The notes under the pieces: generated by a model | Databases searched by the model: none | Told to the model about the DNA's origin: nothing | What the model saw: only the letters and a program-made list of their open reading frames with translations | Program-made: the position numbers and the translations under genes | DNA from: Nocardioides sambongensis | GTDB taxonomy: Bacteria > Actinomycetota > Actinomycetes > Propionibacteriales > Nocardioidaceae | Direction of reading: 5' to 3' | Length of the DNA: 64,000 nucleotides | NCBI RefSeq assembly: GCF_006494815.1 | Contig: NZ_CP041091.1 | Coordinates: 1,763,001-1,827,000 of the forward strand | Part shown: piece by piece, positions 1 through 8,861 of the stretch | How the letters are laid out: each line of letters begins with the position of its first letter | How positions within the stretch are numbered: the stretch's first letter is position 1

Positions 1-1792
1 GCCACGGGTCGTCCGGGTCCGCCACGTCGCCGACGTCGGTGGGTGCGTCGCCCTCCCGGCAGGGCCAGCCGAAGTTCTCCGGCCGGTCGAGGGACGCGGC
101 CAGGTCGACGACGTCGATCTCCTCCACCGCGGCTTCGCCGACGTCACCGATGATCAGCAGGTCGTCGTGGACGGAGAACCGGAACGGGTTGCGGAGGCCG
201 AGTGCGACCACCCGCGAGGCGTTGTCCGTCCCGTCGCCCCGGTACAGCGGGTTGCCGGGCACGCCGTTTCCCGTCGTGGGATCGACCCGCAGCACCTTGC
301 CGGCCAGGACGTCGGGGTCCTGCGCCCGCAGCGTCGCCTCCCGGCCGCGCAGGCCCCCGCCGGTGAGCTCGAGCGCGCCATCGCCCACCCCGACCAGCAG
401 ATTGCCCTGCTCGTCGAAGTGCAGGTCGCCGACCGTGTGCGCCGCACCGATCATCGGCAGGCAGTCGGGCGTGCGGATCGCCGCCTCAGGCGCGCAGTCC
501 TCCCCGGTCGCCGATCCCAGCACCACCGTGCCCGAGCCGGGCACCAGCCGGTCCCCGTCCCAGGTGTACCGGGTGACCTGCTGGCTGCGCCGGTCTCCGG
601 CGACGGTCTCGTCACGCACATAGCTGAGGTAGACGTGGCCGTTGACGGCGAACTCGGGGTCCGCGGCGATCCCGATCAGACCGGCGTCCCCGCCGTCGTA
701 GACCACGTCGGTCAGGTCGAGGACCTCACGCGGCAACGACCAGCCCGACTCGCCCGTCGGCTCCACGACCTGCACCGTGCCCGCCTTCTCGGTGACCAGC
801 ACGGCGCCCGTCGGCAGCGTCGCGGCACTGGTGGGCAGGTCGAGGCCGCTCTGCACGGGCTCCAGCACGAATCCCTCGGCGACACCGGAGTCGATGCCGA
901 TCGCGGTGCCGGTGGTCTCGACCGCGACACCGGGCACCAGGGTGCTCTGCAGCTGGCCGACGACGCGGGCGGTCACGTCGTGCTCGCCGATGGTGGGGGT
1001 CCAGGTGGTCTCCCAAGGGGCGGTCCGGTCCACGGCGAGGAGCTCGCCGTCCCCGTAGAACCGCACCGCGTCGACGTTGCCCCGCGCGGTCGCGGTGATC
1101 CGGACCTGTTGTCCGTCCACGGTCGCCGTGACCTCGGCCGTCGCCGGTCCTCGGGTCGGCGACACGACCGCGGGCGCACCCTTGAATCGTGGTGCCACGA
1201 CCCGCAGGGTGTGGTCGCGCACGTCGGCCGCGGGGGCGACGTCGTCCAGGCGGGTGGTGCCGGTGCCCCGGATGCGGCCGCTGCCGAGCGTCCGCCACCG
1301 GCCGTCGGCGTCGGCGGCCTGGTAGCGCACCGGTCTGCCGGCCAGCACGTTCGTCGACGTCACCGTCACGTCGACCCGGTCGCCGTCCAGCGCGCTGGAG
1401 AAGGTCAGCGCCCCCGGTCGGGCCCGCAGCGTGCGCACCGCGGAGACCACCTGGCGGTGGGTGCGGCCGCCGCTGCGGTGCCGCGGCGCGAGGACCCGCA
1501 GCCGGGTGGTCGGCGCGGTCGCGCGGATGGTGATCCGGACACGTCCGGCCCGGTCGGTCCTGGAGCGGGCCAGGCGCACCCAGCGGTGACCCCGGGCCCG
1601 CTGCAGGACGACGGGTCTCACCCCGCGTCCGGGCAGCCGCGTGGCGACCCGCACCGGTTCGGCCAGCAGCGGCCGGGCCGGTGAGAGGTGCAGGGCAGGG
1701 CGGGATGCGGCACCCGCCGGCGACGAGGGCGCGACCACGACGATCGCGAGGGCGGTGACGAGGACGAGGAGGGAGCAAGCGGTACGACGCAC
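1..1792 (-). CDS. Secreted PQQ-type glucose/sorbosone dehydrogenase, 3' end cut by window edge
   Basis: The reading frame is open from a GTG at 1792 to the window edge, giving about 597 codons with no stop. It begins with a signal peptide (MRRTACSLLVLVTALAIVVV, then an Ala-rich cleavage region near residue 29). A beta-rich stretch follows, including an Ig-like segment around residues 185-270. From about residue 285 there is a six-bladed propeller of the glucose/sorbosone dehydrogenase family; GLRNPFRF and NFGWPC are family hallmarks, and GDVGEAAVEEIDVV fits the same blade. Such proteins oxidise sugars or aldoses outside the cell, usually with PQQ, but the substrate cannot be read from sequence. 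The C-terminus is missing here. Confidence 0.85.
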   Translation of the reverse strand, partial: MRRTACSLLVLVTALAIVVVAPSSPAGAASRPALHLSPARPLLAEPVRVATRLPGRGVRPVVLQRARGHRWVRLARSRTDRAGRVRITIRATAPTTRLRVLAPRHRSGGRTHRQVVSAVRTLRARPGALTFSSALDGDRVDVTVTSTNVLAGRPVRYQAADADGRWRTLGSGRIRGTGTTRLDDVAPAADVRDHTLRVVAPRFKGAPAVVSPTRGPATAEVTATVDGQQVRITATARGNVDAVRFYGDGELLAVDRTAPWETTWTPTIGEHDVTARVVGQLQSTLVPGVAVETTGTAIGIDSGVAEGFVLEPVQSGLDLPTSAATLPTGAVLVTEKAGTVQVVEPTGESGWSLPREVLDLTDVVYDGGDAGLIGIAADPEFAVNGHVYLSYVRDETVAGDRRSQQVTRYTWDGDRLVPGSGTVVLGSATGEDCAPEAAIRTPDCLPMIGAAHTVGDLHFDEQGNLLVGVGDGALELTGGGLRGREATLRAQDPDVLAGKVLRVDPTTGNGVPGNPLYRGDGTDNASRVVALGLRNPFRFSVHDDLLIIGDVGEAAVEEIDVVDLAASLDRPENFGWPCREGDAPTDVGDVADPDDPW

Positions 1793-1867
1793 AACCCCCG
1801 TAGCGTAACCCGACCCGTCGGCTGCCGCCGCGCAATCACGGCAGGCACAGCAGCGGGTACCTCAGGA

Positions 1868-2812
1868 TCAGCAGGCGAACTGGCGGCGGTAGGCCTGCGG
1901 GCTGACCCCGCGCACCCGGGTGAAGTGGTGCCGCAGCGTGGCCGGGTTCGCGAACCCCACGCTCGCGGCGATCCGCTCCACCGGCTGGTTGGTCCGCTCC
2001 AGCAGCTCCTCGGCGGCGGCGATCCGCTGCTGGGTGACCCAGGTGTGCGGGGTGGTGCCGGTCTCGTCGCGGAAGCGCCGGGCGAAGGTGCGGGCCGACA
2101 TGTGCGCACGCTGGGCGAGCGAGTCGACGCTGTGGTTCTCCGCGAGGTTCTCCAGCACCCAGGTGAGCACCGGACGCAGCGTCTCGGCGTCGCAGTCGGT
2201 CACCGGTCGTGCGATGAACTGCGCCTGGCCGCCGTCGCGGTGCGGCGGGACGACCGCACGGCGCGCGATCATGCTCGCCACCGCCGCGCCGTGCTCCTGG
2301 CGCCAGATGTGCAGGCAGGCGTCCAGCCCGGCGGCGGTGCCGGCGCTGGTCACCACCTGGCCGGCGTCGACGTACAGGACCTCGGGCACCACCCGGGCCA
2401 GCGGGAACCGCTCCTGCAGCTCGGCGGTGTACATCCAGTGTGTGGTGCACTCGCGTCCGTCGAGCAGGCCGGCCGACCCGAGGGTGAACGCCCCGCTGCA
2501 GACGGAGAGGATCCGTGCTCCACGCTCGTGGGCGTCTTGGAGGACGGTGACCACCTCGTCCGGCGGGGTGCCGCCACGGGGCATCGCCGGGACCGCGATC
2601 AGGTCGGCCTCGGCCGCGCGACCGAGGTCGGCGTCGACCTGGATGGAGAAGCCCATGGACGTGCGGATCGGCGCGCGGGTGTGCGCGCAGACCGCGAAGT
2701 CGAGCTTGGGCACGCCGTGCTCGGACCGGTCCAGCCCGAACGACTCGCAGAGCACTCCGAGCTCGAACGGCGCGACGCCCTCGAACGCCAGGACTGCCAC
2801 GTTGCTCAGCAT
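1868..2812 (-). CDS. GlxA-family transcriptional regulator (DJ-1/PfpI domain plus AraC-type HTH)
   Basis: About 314 residues. The N-terminal half is a DJ-1/PfpI (class I glutamine amidotransferase-like) fold with a nucleophile-elbow Cys in SVCSGAF. The C-terminal ~100 residues hold two helix-turn-helix motifs typical of AraC regulators (SLAQRAHMSARTFARRFRDE and GFANPATLRHHFTRVRG). GlxA-type proteins are DNA-binding activators or repressors whose PfpI domain probably senses a small molecule. I chose the ATG at 2812 because family members start with a similar ML.NV.VL.F.GV; an ATG at 2821 is the alternative. It is transcribed divergently from the tiny membrane protein at 2907, a common arrangement for a local regulator and target. 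Confidence 0.88.
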   Translation of the reverse strand: MLSNVAVLAFEGVAPFELGVLCESFGLDRSEHGVPKLDFAVCAHTRAPIRTSMGFSIQVDADLGRAAEADLIAVPAMPRGGTPPDEVVTVLQDAHERGARILSVCSGAFTLGSAGLLDGRECTTHWMYTAELQERFPLARVVPEVLYVDAGQVVTSAGTAAGLDACLHIWRQEHGAAVASMIARRAVVPPHRDGGQAQFIARPVTDCDAETLRPVLTWVLENLAENHSVDSLAQRAHMSARTFARRFRDETGTTPHTWVTQQRIAAAEELLERTNQPVERIAASVGFANPATLRHHFTRVRGVSPQAYRRQFAC

Positions 2813-2906
2813 GCTCGGCATCCTGGCACGATGTTGGCAGCAAATCAACGGAGGCCGTCATTCCTGCCACTTCTGGCAGATCTTCGACCGGCGCATGATT
2901 ACTGCC

Positions 2907-3053
2907 ATGACCTTGTTGCTGCTTCTCCTGGGGCTCGCCGTCGTCGCCGGCACGCTCCAGATGGTTCTGCGCGACGCCCGTCCCCACGTCACCCCGCCCG
3001 CCTCGCACACCGCCGATCCCGCCTTCCTCCCGCCGGGTGGCGCAACGCAGTGA
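2907..3053 (+). CDS. Small single-pass membrane protein (48 aa), unknown function
   Basis: A 48-residue frame opens with a strongly hydrophobic helix (MTLLLLLLGLAVVAGTLQMV), followed by a short polar, Pro-rich tail ending PPGGATQ. An in-frame ATG at 2895 would add four residues. It sits head-to-head with the GlxA-type regulator about 95 bases away and ends six bases before the stop of the convergent SGNH hydrolase gene. I do not recognise the family. The single helix and the divergent placement make it plausible as a real gene, possibly controlled by the neighbouring regulator, but no function can be assigned. Confidence 0.5.
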   Translation: MTLLLLLLGLAVVAGTLQMVLRDARPHVTPPASHTADPAFLPPGGATQ

Positions 3054-3058
3054 CCCGC

Positions 3059-4108
3059 TCACCGGTGCGGCACGACGCGCACCGGTAGCGACCGCAGCGG
3101 CGAGACCGCTCGGACCTTGGCCGCCTGCACCCGGAAGGTGTAGCGGCGCCCGTTGACCAGACCGCCGATCGTCCGACTGCGGCCGGTGACGGCGTGCGGC
3201 AACCTCGTCCACCGCCGACCGCCGGGCCCGCGCACCCACACGAAGTGGCGCGTGGCGCCCGGCGCCGGCCGCCATCGCAGGATCGCCTCCCGGTCGCCGG
3301 CGCGCACCCGCAGCACCGAGGCGACCGACGGGCCCACCGGCAGCACCGGCAGCGGTCGCTGCGCCGGCGTCCCGACGCCGACCTCGGCCAGCGCGTCCGC
3401 CACGCCGGCGGCGATGACCAGCTCGCCGTTCGCATTCGGATGGGTGCCGTCGAACGTGTGCCGCCGGGTGCGGAAGCCCGCGGCGGTGTCGGCGACGATG
3501 ACACCCGGGTGCTCCGAGCGCAGGTCGGGCTCGGAGGCCAGGAGCAGGTCGTTGAAGGCCGGCGCGGCGGCCAGCCGGGTGGACGGCACGGTGGTCACGA
3601 TCGTGACCACGCCCGGCGACGCCGCGTACACCTCGTCCAGGAACGCCCGCAGCAGCTCCAGCGTGCGCTCGGGCGAGCAGCACCAGAGCAGGTCGTTGAA
3701 GCCGAGCTCCACCACCAGGTAGTCGGGCTGGTGGGCGGCCACCATGCCCCGGATCTCCGGGGCGAGCCGGGTGTAGGAGTCGCCCCAGCGCGCCCGGTGG
3801 TCCCGATCGAAGCCACGGACGGCGTAGCGCTGGTCGCCGGGACGCGACCGCAGGTAGTTCCACAAGTCGGTGCGCGGACCGACCAGGTCCACGTCCTCCC
3901 CCGCCGACCTCAGGTGCTGCCACAGCCGGTAGCGCCAGGTGTAGTCACCGGTGGAGCCGTGGGTGATCGAGTCCCCGACGATCATGATCCGGGTCGACCC
4001 CGTCGACCCTGCCTCGGCAGTGGCGCCCTGCGCCCGGGCGCTGCCGAGCGCACCCGCTGCCATCGCGGAGACGACGACGAGCATGAGAGCCCGGAGCACG
4101 GCTGACAT
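3059..4108 (-). CDS. Secreted SGNH/GDSL-family hydrolase with C-terminal fibronectin-III-like domain
   Basis: 349 residues with an N-terminal signal peptide (hydrophobic core LRALMLVVVSAMAAGALG, cut near ARAQG). The SGNH catalytic blocks are clear: block I IVGDSITHG (catalytic Ser) near residue 45, block III GFND, and block V DGTHPN carrying the Asp and His of the triad. Residues ~255-349 form a beta-rich module with a fibronectin type III look (ILRWRPAPGATRHFVWVRG, VNGRRYTFRV). It should act outside the cell as an esterase or lipase, perhaps on polysaccharide acyl groups; the substrate is unknown. The catalytic domain is of normal size. Confidence 0.85.
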   Translation of the reverse strand: MSAVLRALMLVVVSAMAAGALGSARAQGATAEAGSTGSTRIMIVGDSITHGSTGDYTWRYRLWQHLRSAGEDVDLVGPRTDLWNYLRSRPGDQRYAVRGFDRDHRARWGDSYTRLAPEIRGMVAAHQPDYLVVELGFNDLLWCCSPERTLELLRAFLDEVYAASPGVVTIVTTVPSTRLAAAPAFNDLLLASEPDLRSEHPGVIVADTAAGFRTRRHTFDGTHPNANGELVIAAGVADALAEVGVGTPAQRPLPVLPVGPSVASVLRVRAGDREAILRWRPAPGATRHFVWVRGPGGRRWTRLPHAVTGRSRTIGGLVNGRRYTFRVQAAKVRAVSPLRSLPVRVVPHR

Positions 4109-4164
4109 GACCGGAGCACCGTACGCCGCCGGCGCTCGGCCCGTCCGGGTTTCGACGAGAACGA

Positions 4165-4200
4165 CGAGGCCCGCCCCACCATGCGGTGGGACGGGCCTCG
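4165..4200. terminator. Hairpin downstream of rpsA
   Basis: Two 16-base arms (4165-4180 and 4185-4200) pair with a single mismatch around a four-base ATGC loop. It lies 24 bases past the rpsA stop, between rpsA and the SGNH gene on the same strand. The following T-tract is weak, so it may be an imperfect intrinsic terminator or an RNA-stabilising hairpin. Confidence 0.65.
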
Positions 4201-4223
4201 TGCAGTCGCGGAGCGACGGGCGG

Positions 4224-5699
4224 TCAGTTGCCGCCGGTCAGCTTCTCCCGCAGCGCCTGCAGCGCCTCGTCGGAGGCCAGCGAGCCGCCGGTCTCCTCGG
4301 TGCGCTCGGCCGCGCCGGACGAGTACGACGACGCCTCGCCGGCCTCGATCTCGGCCTTCTGGGCCTCGGCCTGCTGCTTGACGTGCGCCTCCCAGCGGGC
4401 GTGCGCCTTGGCGTACTGGTCCTCCCAGGTGGCGCGCTGCTCCTCGAAGCCCTCGAGCCACTCGCCGGTCTCCGGGTCGAAGCCGTCGGGGTAGACGTAG
4501 TTGCCCTGGTCGTCGTAGGTGGCCGGCATGCCGTAGAGGGTCGGGTCGAACTCCTCGACGTCGGTGGCGACGGCGGTCTCGTTCGCCTGCTTCAGCGAGA
4601 GCGAGATCCGGCGACGCTCGAGGTCGATGTCGATGATCTTGACCATGACGTCGTCGTTGACCTGGACGACCTGCTCCGGGATCTCCACGTGGCGCTCGGC
4701 CAGCTCGGAGATGTGCACCAGGCCCTCGATGCCCTCCTCGACGCGGACGAAGGAACCGAACGGCACCAGCTTGGTGACCTTGCCCGGCACGATCTGACCG
4801 ATCTGGTGGGTGCGGGCGAAGTGCTGCCACGGGTCCTCCTGGGTCGCCTTCAGCGACAGGGAGACACGCTCGCGGTCCATGTCGACGTCGAGGACCTCGA
4901 CGGTGACCTCGTCGCCCACGGTGACGACCTCGGACGGGTGGTCGATGTGCTTCCAGGAGAGCTCGGAGACGTGCACCAGGCCGTCCACGCCACCCAGGTC
5001 GACGAACGCACCGAAGTTGACGATCGAGGACACGACACCCTTGCGGATCTGGCCCTTCTGCAGCTGGGTGAGGAAGCCGTGGCGGACCTCGGACTGCGTC
5101 TGCTCGAGCCAGGCGCGGCGGGACAGGACCACGTTGTTGCGGTTCTTGTCCAGCTCGATGATCTTCGCCTCGAGGGTCTGACCCACGTAGGGCTGGAGGT
5201 CGCGCACCCGGCGCATCTCCACCAGCGACGCGGGCAGGAAGCCGCGCAGGCCGATGTCGAGGATCAGGCCGCCCTTGACGACCTCGATGACGTTGCCCTC
5301 GACGACGCCGTCGGCCTCCTTGACCTCCTCGATCGTGCCCCAGGCGCGCTCGTACTGGGCGCGCTTCTTGGACAGGATCAGACGGCCTTCCTTGTCCTCC
5401 TTCTGGAGGACGAGGGCCTCGACCTTGTCGCCGACCTCGACGACCTCGGAGGGGTCGACGTCGTGCTTGATGGACAGCTCGCGCGAGGGGATGACGCCCT
5501 CGGTCTTGTAGCCGATGTCGAGGAGGACCTCGTCACGGTCGACCTTCACGATGGTGCCGTCGACGATGTCGCCGTCGTTGAAGTACTTGATGGTCTGGTC
5601 GATCGCGGCCAGGAAGTCAGCCTCGGAACCGATGTCGTTGATGGCGACCTGCGGCGCGTCGTCGTCGTAGCCGAGGGGAGTCGAGAGAATGCTCGTCAT
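4224..5699 (-). CDS. rpsA: 30S ribosomal protein S1
   Basis: 491 residues, the usual size for the four-domain actinobacterial S1. Four S1/OB repeats are visible: about residues 33-105 (IVDGTIVKVDRDEVLLDIGY), 122-190 (VVEGNVIEVVKGGLILDIGL), 208-278 (IRKGVVSSIVNFGAFVDLGG) and 295-365 (IVPGKVTKLVPFGSFVRVEE). An acidic C-terminal tail ends ASDEALQALREKL, close to the mycobacterial tail. The protein helps mRNA bind the 30S subunit. The start is set by the conserved N-terminus after ATG at 5699. No strong Shine-Dalgarno sits at normal spacing; the bases just upstream are pyrimidine-rich (CCCTCCTC) with AAGGA further back. In mycobacteria rpsA lies near polA and pdtaR; here they are 20-30 kb apart. 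Confidence 0.97.
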   Translation of the reverse strand: MTSILSTPLGYDDDAPQVAINDIGSEADFLAAIDQTIKYFNDGDIVDGTIVKVDRDEVLLDIGYKTEGVIPSRELSIKHDVDPSEVVEVGDKVEALVLQKEDKEGRLILSKKRAQYERAWGTIEEVKEADGVVEGNVIEVVKGGLILDIGLRGFLPASLVEMRRVRDLQPYVGQTLEAKIIELDKNRNNVVLSRRAWLEQTQSEVRHGFLTQLQKGQIRKGVVSSIVNFGAFVDLGGVDGLVHVSELSWKHIDHPSEVVTVGDEVTVEVLDVDMDRERVSLSLKATQEDPWQHFARTHQIGQIVPGKVTKLVPFGSFVRVEEGIEGLVHISELAERHVEIPEQVVQVNDDVMVKIIDIDLERRRISLSLKQANETAVATDVEEFDPTLYGMPATYDDQGNYVYPDGFDPETGEWLEGFEEQRATWEDQYAKAHARWEAHVKQQAEAQKAEIEAGEASSYSSGAAERTEETGGSLASDEALQALREKLTGGN

Positions 5700-5770
5700 G
5701 AGGAGGGATAGATCCTTGGGTGGGCAGAAGTAGAAGTGACACGTGTCCACGGTTGTGGGCACGATGAACC

Positions 5771-5801
5771 AGCCTACGCGCGCGTGCGGTGTGCCGTCCA
5801 A
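5771..5801 (-). promoter_or_regulatory. Possible rpsA promoter
   Basis: On the minus strand TTGGAC (5801-5796) is followed after 19 bases by TAGGCT (5776-5771), resembling a sigma-70-type -35/-10 pair with a long spacer. It would give a leader of about 65 bases before the rpsA ATG. It rests on motif matching only. Confidence 0.3.
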
Positions 5802-5881
5802 CTGAGCGGGCCGGACCGACCGGAGGCACCGCGGTCGGCGGGGCTCGGACCGGCGGGCGCTAGGCTCGCCATCGTGCAGCA

Positions 5882-6691
5882 GTGGCCGCATCCCCCGTGA
5901 CGGCTCACCGCCGAGACACCTCCGAGCTGGAGTCCCGGCGCGCGAACGGCGCCGACTGGGACCGCTACGCCGACGAGTACCAGGCCACCCACGGCCCCTA
6001 CCTCGGCGACCTCGGCTTCCTCTGGGGACCGGAGGGGCTGACCGAGGACGAGGCGAAGGTGCTCGGCGAGGTCGCCGGCAAGGACGTCCTCGAGGTGGGC
6101 TCCGGCGCGGGTCAGTGCTCGCGCTGGGTGCGCGCCCGGGGCGGACGGGCGATCGGCCTGGACCTCTCCCACCGGCAGCTGCAGCACTCCCGGCGCATCG
6201 ACGAGGCCAGCGGGGTCGTCGTACCGAGTGTGCTGGGGACGGCGACGCACCTGCCGTTCGCGGACGACTCCTTCGACGCGGTCTTCTCCTCCTTCGGGGC
6301 GCTCCAGTTCGTCGCCGACATCTCCGCGGCGGTGGCCGAGACGGCACGGGTGCTGCGCCCCGGTGGTCGCTACGCCTTCTCGATCACGCACCCGACGCGT
6401 TGGATGTTCCCCGACGATCCCGGCGAGGAGGGGCTGACCGCGAGCCAGTCCTACTGGGACCGCACGCCCTACGTCGAGGTGGACGACGAGACGGGTGCGA
6501 CCAGCTATGTCGAGCACCACCGGACGCTGGGCGACTGGGTCGGCCTGCTCGCCTCGGCCGGGTTCCGGCTGACCACGCTGCTCGAGCCGCAGTGGCCCGA
6601 GGGGAACGACCGGCTCTGGGGAGGCTGGTCGCGCACCCGCGGCCTGCTCACCCCCGGCACCGCGATCTTCGGGTGCGACCTCACCTCCTGA
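5882..6691 (+). CDS. Class I SAM-dependent methyltransferase
   Basis: 269 residues from a GTG at 5882; a second GTG 15 bases on is possible. The Rossmann motif I is VLEVGSGAGQCSRW at about residues 69-82, with the post-motif acidic residue in IGLDLS, and DDSFDAVFSSFGALQF and VLRPGGRYAFS as motifs II/III. This is the Methyltransf_11 pattern for small-molecule methylation; the substrate is unknown. It is divergent from rpsA and overlaps the convergent transglutaminase-like gene by 11 bases at the 3' end. Confidence 0.85.
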   Translation: MAASPVTAHRRDTSELESRRANGADWDRYADEYQATHGPYLGDLGFLWGPEGLTEDEAKVLGEVAGKDVLEVGSGAGQCSRWVRARGGRAIGLDLSHRQLQHSRRIDEASGVVVPSVLGTATHLPFADDSFDAVFSSFGALQFVADISAAVAETARVLRPGGRYAFSITHPTRWMFPDDPGEEGLTASQSYWDRTPYVEVDDETGATSYVEHHRTLGDWVGLLASAGFRLTTLLEPQWPEGNDRLWGGWSRTRGLLTPGTAIFGCDLTS

Positions 6692-8860
6692 GCCGGTCCG
6701 GCCTCCCGGCCCGGCGGGCACGGTCGCCGCGCCCGCGCAGCGAGGCCAGGCTCCAGCGCGCCCGCAGCCGACGCAGCGCCGAGCGGTCGGCGGCGAGCAG
6801 GCGGCGCTCCCGGCGCACCCGGTCCCAGTAGTCGTCGGTCACCGCACGGTCGGGGGCGAGCGGCCCGAAGGTCAGCGCGTCGGTGCGCTCGGCCAGCGCG
6901 ACCGCGGCCGGTTCGGCGCCCGCCCACGCCCGGGCCTGGTCGGGCCGAGGCGCCGCGACCGGTACGTCGTAGCCCAGGTCGCGGGCGGAGTCGACCAGCT
7001 CGCGCCACCCGCCGACCACGGCGGCCACCCCCGCGCGGGACCGACGCCGGCGCCGCCGCAGCCACTTCGTCAGCGGGACGGCCGCCACCAGCAGCAGAGC
7101 GGCGCCGGCCCCGGCGGCGGGTACCCAGCCGAGATCGCCGTCCCCGTCGGCCGCCCGGTCCGCCTCCTGCTCCGGCTCGGGCTCCTCGCGCTCGCGCTCC
7201 TTCTTCTTGCGCTCCAGGAACTCCTCGGGGGTCTGTGCGGCGAGGGCGGGGTCCTGGGTGCCGATGAACGCGTGGGCCGGGACGACCCGCCACGTGCCGT
7301 CCGCGATCTGCACCTCCACCCAGGCCTCGACGTCGGCGGCCCGCACCTGGCGGCGCTCACCCTGGTAGGCGCCGACCACCACCCGCGCGGGCACACCGAG
7401 CCGGTTCGCCGCGAGGGCGAGGAAGGCGGCGTACTGCTCGTCGTTGCCGACCGGGGCGAACGCGAACGCGGCCAGCGCCTCCTTGGAGTGGCCGCGGGGC
7501 ACCTCGGTCTCCCCGATCGCGGCTCCGTCGCTGTAGTAGCCGGTGACCTTGAGGTACTCGGCGAGCAGCAGCACCCGTTCGATCGGGGTGACCGGCTCGC
7601 GCCGCCACGGCTCGAGGTAGTCGTCGAGGAACTCACCCTCCGGCTGCAGGTCGCCCGGGTGGGCGAACGGCTCCGCGTCCCGCGGCAGCCGGGTCGGCGG
7701 CACCACCGCGGTGAACCGGTAGTCGTCGGCGCGCCCCAGCTCGCCGGCCACCGCGGCCGACCCGGTCGCCGGGTTGTAGCGCACGTCGGCCAGCGGGGAC
7801 CGGGCGTCGGGACCGTCGAAGTCCAGCGACGTGAGGTAGCCGGCGAGCGGGAGCCAGTCGCTGTTCCACAGCTTGCGCAGGTCCACCCGGACCGCGATCT
7901 CCCGCCCCACCGCCGAGGTCCCGACCCGCTCCCCCAGCTGCTGGAAGCGGTCTTCGCGGGTGCCGAGCACGGTGTCGTTGCCCGGGCTCCACTCGACGCC
8001 GTCGTAGGTGTCGAGCACCAGGAACCGGATCGGCACCCGGCGCGGCAGCCCGCGCAGGGTCAGCAGCGGCTTCAGCGCCATGCTCTTGTCGGCGTCGTCG
8101 TCGCGGAACTGGCCGAAGTCCGTCAACGGGTTGTCCAGCCGGCCGACGTCGTACCCCGTGCCGAGCATGCCGCGCAGTACCAGGCGGTCGGCCACGTCGC
8201 CGACCGCGACCGTGGCCAGCACCACCACCGAGCCGACCACCGCCGCGCTCACCGTGGCACGCGCCACGGCACCGCGGTGGGCGTGGTCGACGGCCGGGTT
8301 CTCCCCCGCCCGGATCGCGATCCACCACAGCGCGACGGCGACGAAGAACAGGGACTTCAGCAGCACCGCGGCGGTGTCCTCGGTGCCGAACAGCACACAG
8401 AGCACGAGGACCAGGAAGAGCGGCACCACCGGCGTGGCCGCGCGTCGGGAGCGCAGCGCGAGCCAGGTGCCGGCCGCGCCGCCGAGGTAGCCCAGCGTGA
8501 AGGGCAGCACCAGCACCGGCCCTCGGCGTTCGCCGGTGGGATCGTGGTCAGCAGGATCTGGGGCGCCTCCACCGTCGCCCGCATCACCTCCAGCAGCGCC
8601 GCCAACGACGGCCCGCCGAAGACGCACAGGGCGGCCAGCGGCAGGAAGATCGCGTAGACGAGCAGCGTGAACCGGCCCACCAACATCCCCGAGAGGTGCA
8701 GCAGGACCGCGAGCGACAGCGGCACGGCCATCCCGATCGCCCCGACGACGAGATACGTCCGGTCGGCGAAGCTGCGGTCGAACGTGAAGAGCGCGAGCAG
8801 CGTCAGCACCACCACGAACGCGGCGTTGCCCAGCGCCCAGCCGACCGGGTGGCGGGACAT
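6681..8860 (-). CDS. Transglutaminase-like (TgpA-type) membrane protein, interrupted by an apparent one-base loss near 8518-8522
   Basis: Restoring one base gives 727 codons. The N-terminal third holds many membrane helices (VVLTLLALFTF, LLVYAIFLPLAAL, VVPLFLVLVLCVLFG). A periplasmic region with a transglutaminase-like core follows (DEQYAAFLALAANRLGVPAR, then EAWVEVQI), then a C-terminal helix (VPAAGAGAALLLVAAVPL) and a basic cytoplasmic tail. The frame shifts between NAEG and PVLVLPFTLGYLGG, where the second segment continues the helices. The ATG at 8860 follows TGAG, matching the overlapping-stop style of the operon. The usual catalytic Cys and the His of the HAW motif are not seen (Asn-Asp-Glu and Glu-Ala-Trp instead), so the fold may be non-catalytic. 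It is last in a moxR–DUF58–transglutaminase operon. Confidence 0.8.
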
Positions 8861-8861
8861 C

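Noticed and set aside
3951..5711. Long + strand frame antisense to rpsA
   Set aside because: Shadow of a highly biased gene; the sequence is an alternating Val-Asp-Leu pattern mirrored from rpsA codons.
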